The position numbers and the translations under genes are program-made. DNA of 64,000 nt from Firmicutes bacterium HGW-Firmicutes-14 (GTDB lineage Bacteria; Bacillota; Thermincolia; Thermincolales; UBA2595): NCBI GenBank assembly GCA_002840275.1, contig PHAB01000014.1:1-64000 (forward strand). Direction: 5' to 3'. Positions 61,559 through 64,000 of the stretch are shown here, piece by piece; positions within the stretch are counted from its first letter, which is position 1, and the number at the start of each line of letters is the position of its first letter. The notes beneath the pieces are model-generated. The model had not been told where the DNA came from and ran no database searches. It was given only the letters and a program-made list of their open reading frames with translations.

Positions 61559-62851
61559 TTACATAACCTCTTTAAAAGACTCATAAGCAGCTTCAATTGT
61601 CTTCGATATATCCTCATCTGAATGGGCTGCCGACACAAAGGCAGCTTCGAACTGGGAGGGGGCCAGGTATATGCCCCGGTTGAGCATTTCCCTGAAAAAG
61701 GAGGCGAACCTCCCCGTATCCGAAGAACATGCTGATGAATAGTCAACAACTTTTTCCGGGGTAAAAAAGGTACAGACCATGGAACCCACCCGGTTGAACG
61801 ATACGTTGATACCCGCCCGTTTTGCCGCATCTGCCAGACCTTCCGCCAGTTTTGCGGATTTATCCTCCAAGTCCTTATATACTGAAGGGTTTTGCAGGAT
61901 TCGCAATGTAGTCAGTCCGGCTGTCATGGCCAGGGGATTGCCGGACAAGGTACCGGCTTGATATATGGGTCCTGCCGGAGAGATTTTTTCCATGATTTCC
62001 TTCTTTCCGCCATAGGCGCCCACAGGCAGACCGCCGCCAATAATCTTGCCCAGGCATGTCAGGTCAGGTTCAATACCAAACCTTACCTGTGCCCCGCCGT
62101 AAGCCACCCGGAATCCGGTCATGACCTCGTCAAATATAAGCAGGGCGCCGTATTTACGGGTAATGTCCCGCAGCCCTTCCAGGAACCCCGGCTGCGGGGG
62201 GACAACACCCATGTTCCCGGGAACCGGTTCTACTATCACTGCCGCGATATCTTTCCCTTCCAGGGCAAATATTTTTTTCAGAATATCCAGGTCATTGAAC
62301 CCGGCTGTTATTGTGTTCCCGGCAATATTTGCGGGTACTCCCGGGCTTGTCGGGACACCGAGGGTCAGGGCCCCTGACCCGGCCTTGATCAGCAGGGAAT
62401 CAGCATGTCCATGATAACACCCTTCAAATTTCACAATTTTGTCCCTGCCCGTATATCCCCTGGCCAGCCTCAGGGCGCTCATGGTCGCCTCGGTCCCCGA
62501 GTTAACCATCCGGACCATCTCCATAGCCGGAAATGCTTCAATTACAATCATGGCCATTTCTGTTTCCAGTTCTGTAGGGGCTCCATAGCTTGTACCTTTA
62601 TCCAGGTACGCTTTTAGGGCTGAAACGACTTCAGGATGCTGATGCCCAAGAATCATCGGTCCCCAGGAACCCACGTAATCTATGTACTCATTTCCATCAA
62701 CATCATAAATCTTTGAGCCCTGGGCATGGTCAATAAATACCGGTGTATGGCCCACTGACTTAAAGGCCCTGACAGGGCTGTTAACACCACCCGGGATGTA
62801 TTCCCGGGCTTCAGCAAAGAGTTTGGTTGATTTTTCGTAACCTTTATGCAT
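61559..62851 (-). CDS. hemL: Glutamate-1-semialdehyde 2,1-aminomutase
   Basis: A 430-residue PLP enzyme making 5-aminolevulinate. The start [24 protein letters not shown], the [16 protein letters not shown] segment and the PLP lysine motif [21 protein letters not shown] are all present. AAGGTGG precedes the ATG. It stands after the NirJ2/AhbD-like gene, separated by a long-stem hairpin. Confidence 0.97.
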   Translation of the reverse strand: MHKGYEKSTKLFAEAREYIPGGVNSPVRAFKSVGHTPVFIDHAQGSKIYDVDGNEYIDYVGSWGPMILGHQHPEVVSALKAYLDKGTSYGAPTELETEMAMIVIEAFPAMEMVRMVNSGTEATMSALRLARGYTGRDKIVKFEGCYHGHADSLLIKAGSGALTLGVPTSPGVPANIAGNTITAGFNDLDILKKIFALEGKDIAAVIVEPVPGNMGVVPPQPGFLEGLRDITRKYGALLIFDEVMTGFRVAYGGAQVRFGIEPDLTCLGKIIGGGLPVGAYGGKKEIMEKISPAGPIYQAGTLSGNPLAMTAGLTTLRILQNPSVYKDLEDKSAKLAEGLADAAKRAGINVSFNRVGSMVCTFFTPEKVVDYSSACSSDTGRFASFFREMLNRGIYLAPSQFEAAFVSAAHSDEDISKTIEAAYESFKEVM

Positions 62852-62936
62852 AACGATACCACCTTTTGTTAATTTAGCGGCCGGAGGCCTTCCTTTATTC
62901 TTCCCGCTCCGGGTTTAGATTACTACTCCGGATAAA

Positions 62937-63008
62937 ACAAGGGCAGATGGGTTGCTCAAGCTGCCCTTAAGGCGACTTCACCGTGAACCTGAGCAACCCG
63001 TCTGCCCT
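62937..63008 (-). terminator. Long-stem terminator/hairpin between the radical SAM gene and hemL
   Basis: GGGCAGATGGGTTGCTCA and TGAGCAACCCGTCTGCCC are 18-nt arms with one mismatch around a 30-nt loop. On the minus strand the structure ends TGCCCTTGTTTTATCC. It would stop or attenuate transcription into hemL. Confidence 0.7.
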
Positions 63009-63011
63009 CTC

Positions 63012-64000
63012 TTAGTATCCTTTTCTTCCCTGGTACAGGCACCACGGTTCTTCAGCCATATAGTCGCCGTCGTTATAGTACGCCGCCCTGGCCCTGCAGC
63101 CGCCGCAGATTTTCTTGTAACCGCACTTTCCGCAGCCACCCTTGTAATCCAGGGTCCTCAGGGTCTTGAATACTTCACTGCCTGCCCATATTTCACTAAA
63201 CGGGGTCTCTCTCACGTTACCCACTTCCATATCCATATAAGCACAGGGCTGGACCTTTCCTTTGGGGCCTATGATACAGTATGATGTACCGGCCAGGCAG
63301 CCCCGCCCGAACCTCAGATTCATCCCCATCTGCTGGGCTATCCTCATAAACTGGGGAGCACAGGTAGGTTTAATCTCAATATCAACTTCCTGCTGTTTCT
63401 TCATTATGCGGGTGAGGATCTCTTCATACTGTTCTGCCCGGAGGGATTCTTCCTCAATATTTTTGGCCCGCCCGGTAGGTACGAGGAAAAAGAAGTGGTG
63501 GGCTTTTGCTCCCATCTCAACCGCAAAATCGGTAATAGCTTCCGCCTCGTTCCAGTTCCAGTCCATAAGGGTGGTATGGATCTGGAAGGGGACCCCTGCT
63601 TCACGGCAGTTTTTCATCCCCTGGACAGCGCCGTCCCATGCTCCTTCCAGCCTGCGCAGGGTATCATGCTTTTCCCTGTCCAGGCTGTCCAGGCTTATCC
63701 CCACACCGTCGACACCGATTTCTTTCAGTTTCCCGGCAATTTCCGGGGTAATCAGGGTTCCATTGGTGCCGAAAACGGTTATCAGGCCCAGCTTCTTGGA
63801 ATATTCAACAAGTTCGAGAATGTCCGGCCTCATAAAGGGTTCCCCGCCGCTGAAGATCATAATTTTGAATCCGGCCTTCTTAATTTCGTCCAGCAGGGCT
63901 TTACCTTCTTCGGTATTCAGTTCCTCCTCGGCCTTGGCCCCCGCGTCCCGGTAACAGTGGTCACAGTACATATTACATTGGTTTGTAGTGTTCCAGGATA
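63012..64000 (-). CDS. NirJ2/AhbD-type radical SAM heme-biosynthesis protein, partial
   Basis: At least 329 residues; the N-terminus lies beyond the right edge. The frame starts WNTTNQCNMYCDHCYRDAG, giving the radical SAM CxxxCxxC, and ends in a SPASM-type cysteine set (GCLAGTSYCIIGPKGKVQPC, GCGKCGYKKICGGCRARA, EEPWC). It matches the NirJ/Ahb family that decarboxylates or trims siroheme-derived intermediates in the alternative heme pathway; NirJ2/AhbD (heme synthase) is the best guess from its place before hemL, but NirJ1/AhbC cannot be excluded. Confidence 0.85.
   Translation of the reverse strand, partial: SWNTTNQCNMYCDHCYRDAGAKAEEELNTEEGKALLDEIKKAGFKIMIFSGGEPFMRPDILELVEYSKKLGLITVFGTNGTLITPEIAGKLKEIGVDGVGISLDSLDREKHDTLRRLEGAWDGAVQGMKNCREAGVPFQIHTTLMDWNWNEAEAITDFAVEMGAKAHHFFFLVPTGRAKNIEEESLRAEQYEEILTRIMKKQQEVDIEIKPTCAPQFMRIAQQMGMNLRFGRGCLAGTSYCIIGPKGKVQPCAYMDMEVGNVRETPFSEIWAGSEVFKTLRTLDYKGGCGKCGYKKICGGCRARAAYYNDGDYMAEEPWCLYQGRKGY

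Overview
The window looks like chromosomal DNA of an anaerobic, endospore-forming Clostridia (Peptococcaceae or Desulfotomaculum-like). The evidence is the sporulation genes (SpoVG, Spo0E, BofC, SpoIID and PdaA types, SigI/RsgI), strong AGGAGG ribosome sites, T-box, S-box and c-di-GMP riboswitches, a corrinoid methyltransferase module, the sulfide-to-homocysteine gene set, and the siroheme-type heme branch (NirJ2/AhbD-like radical SAM next to hemL) beside a small CxxCH protein. Most genes are on the minus strand. Plus-strand genes are mostly singletons: the 2435 membrane protein, the LysM protein, TetR, SpoVG, a Nudix hydrolase, a toxin-antitoxin remnant, the 50343 protein and a double-rhodanese lipoprotein.

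Layout from left to right. 1-2 kb: corrinoid activator (partial), MtaA-type methyltransferase and QueG-like Fe-S protein. 2.1-4 kb: a membrane protein behind an exact sigma-54 promoter with upstream dyads, then a triple-LysM protein. 4-7.3 kb: iscR-iscS-iscU-mnmA with a sigma-A promoter and an Rrf2-type operator. 7.4-8.6 kb: tetR and spoVG with an unusual split ribosome binding site. 8.6-11.9 kb: glutaredoxin, rarA, trxA, a CsoR-family regulator and tcdA. 11.9-12.1 kb: 6S RNA. 12.3-15.7 kb: T-box-hisS-aspS. 15.7-20.1 kb: hemZ, lipoprotein, gene remnants, DUF1638, MTH865 protein and a Crp/Fnr regulator with two matching operators. 20-29 kb: pdaA-like gene, Nudix, MBL hydrolase, dtd, relA, a 1233-residue RecJ-HIRAN-RecQ-like fusion and lapA. 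29.2-32.8 kb: an AT-rich insertion of lipoproteins, a secreted protein and a dead subtilase, ended by a palindromic element. 32.8-44.7 kb: secF, secD, HD protein, yajC, tgt, queA, spoIID-like, rsgI, sigI, DUF2905, ruvB, ruvA, ruvC. 44.8-46 kb: a decaying HigBA-like locus and a 232-bp palindromic element that supplies the stop codon of the BofC-like gene. 46.7-50.3 kb: yebC, UPF0280, NIL/ferredoxin and COG1900 behind a SAM-I riboswitch. 50.3-56 kb: metallophosphoesterase, emrA-emrB-marR efflux and double rhodanese. 56-61.2 kb: mutT, a c-di-GMP riboswitch driving an HD-GYP protein, spo0E, an FtsA-like fusion and cheR. 61.2-64 kb: diheme membrane protein, hemL and a NirJ2/AhbD-type radical SAM gene running off the edge.

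Common themes are sulfur and Fe-S metabolism (isc/mnmA, homocysteine synthesis, rhodanese, thioredoxin/CsoR), corrinoid C1 chemistry, heme synthesis, recombination repair (ruvCAB, rarA, RecJ fusion) and sporulation. Regulation is readable for several units. The strongest novel signals are the RecJ-HIRAN-RecQ-like fusion, the spoVG leader in which a 9-bp stem would bring a perfect Shine-Dalgarno next to the start codon, paired Crp-type operators at class I and class II spacing, and the sigma-54 promoter with GTTCC/GGAAC dyads.
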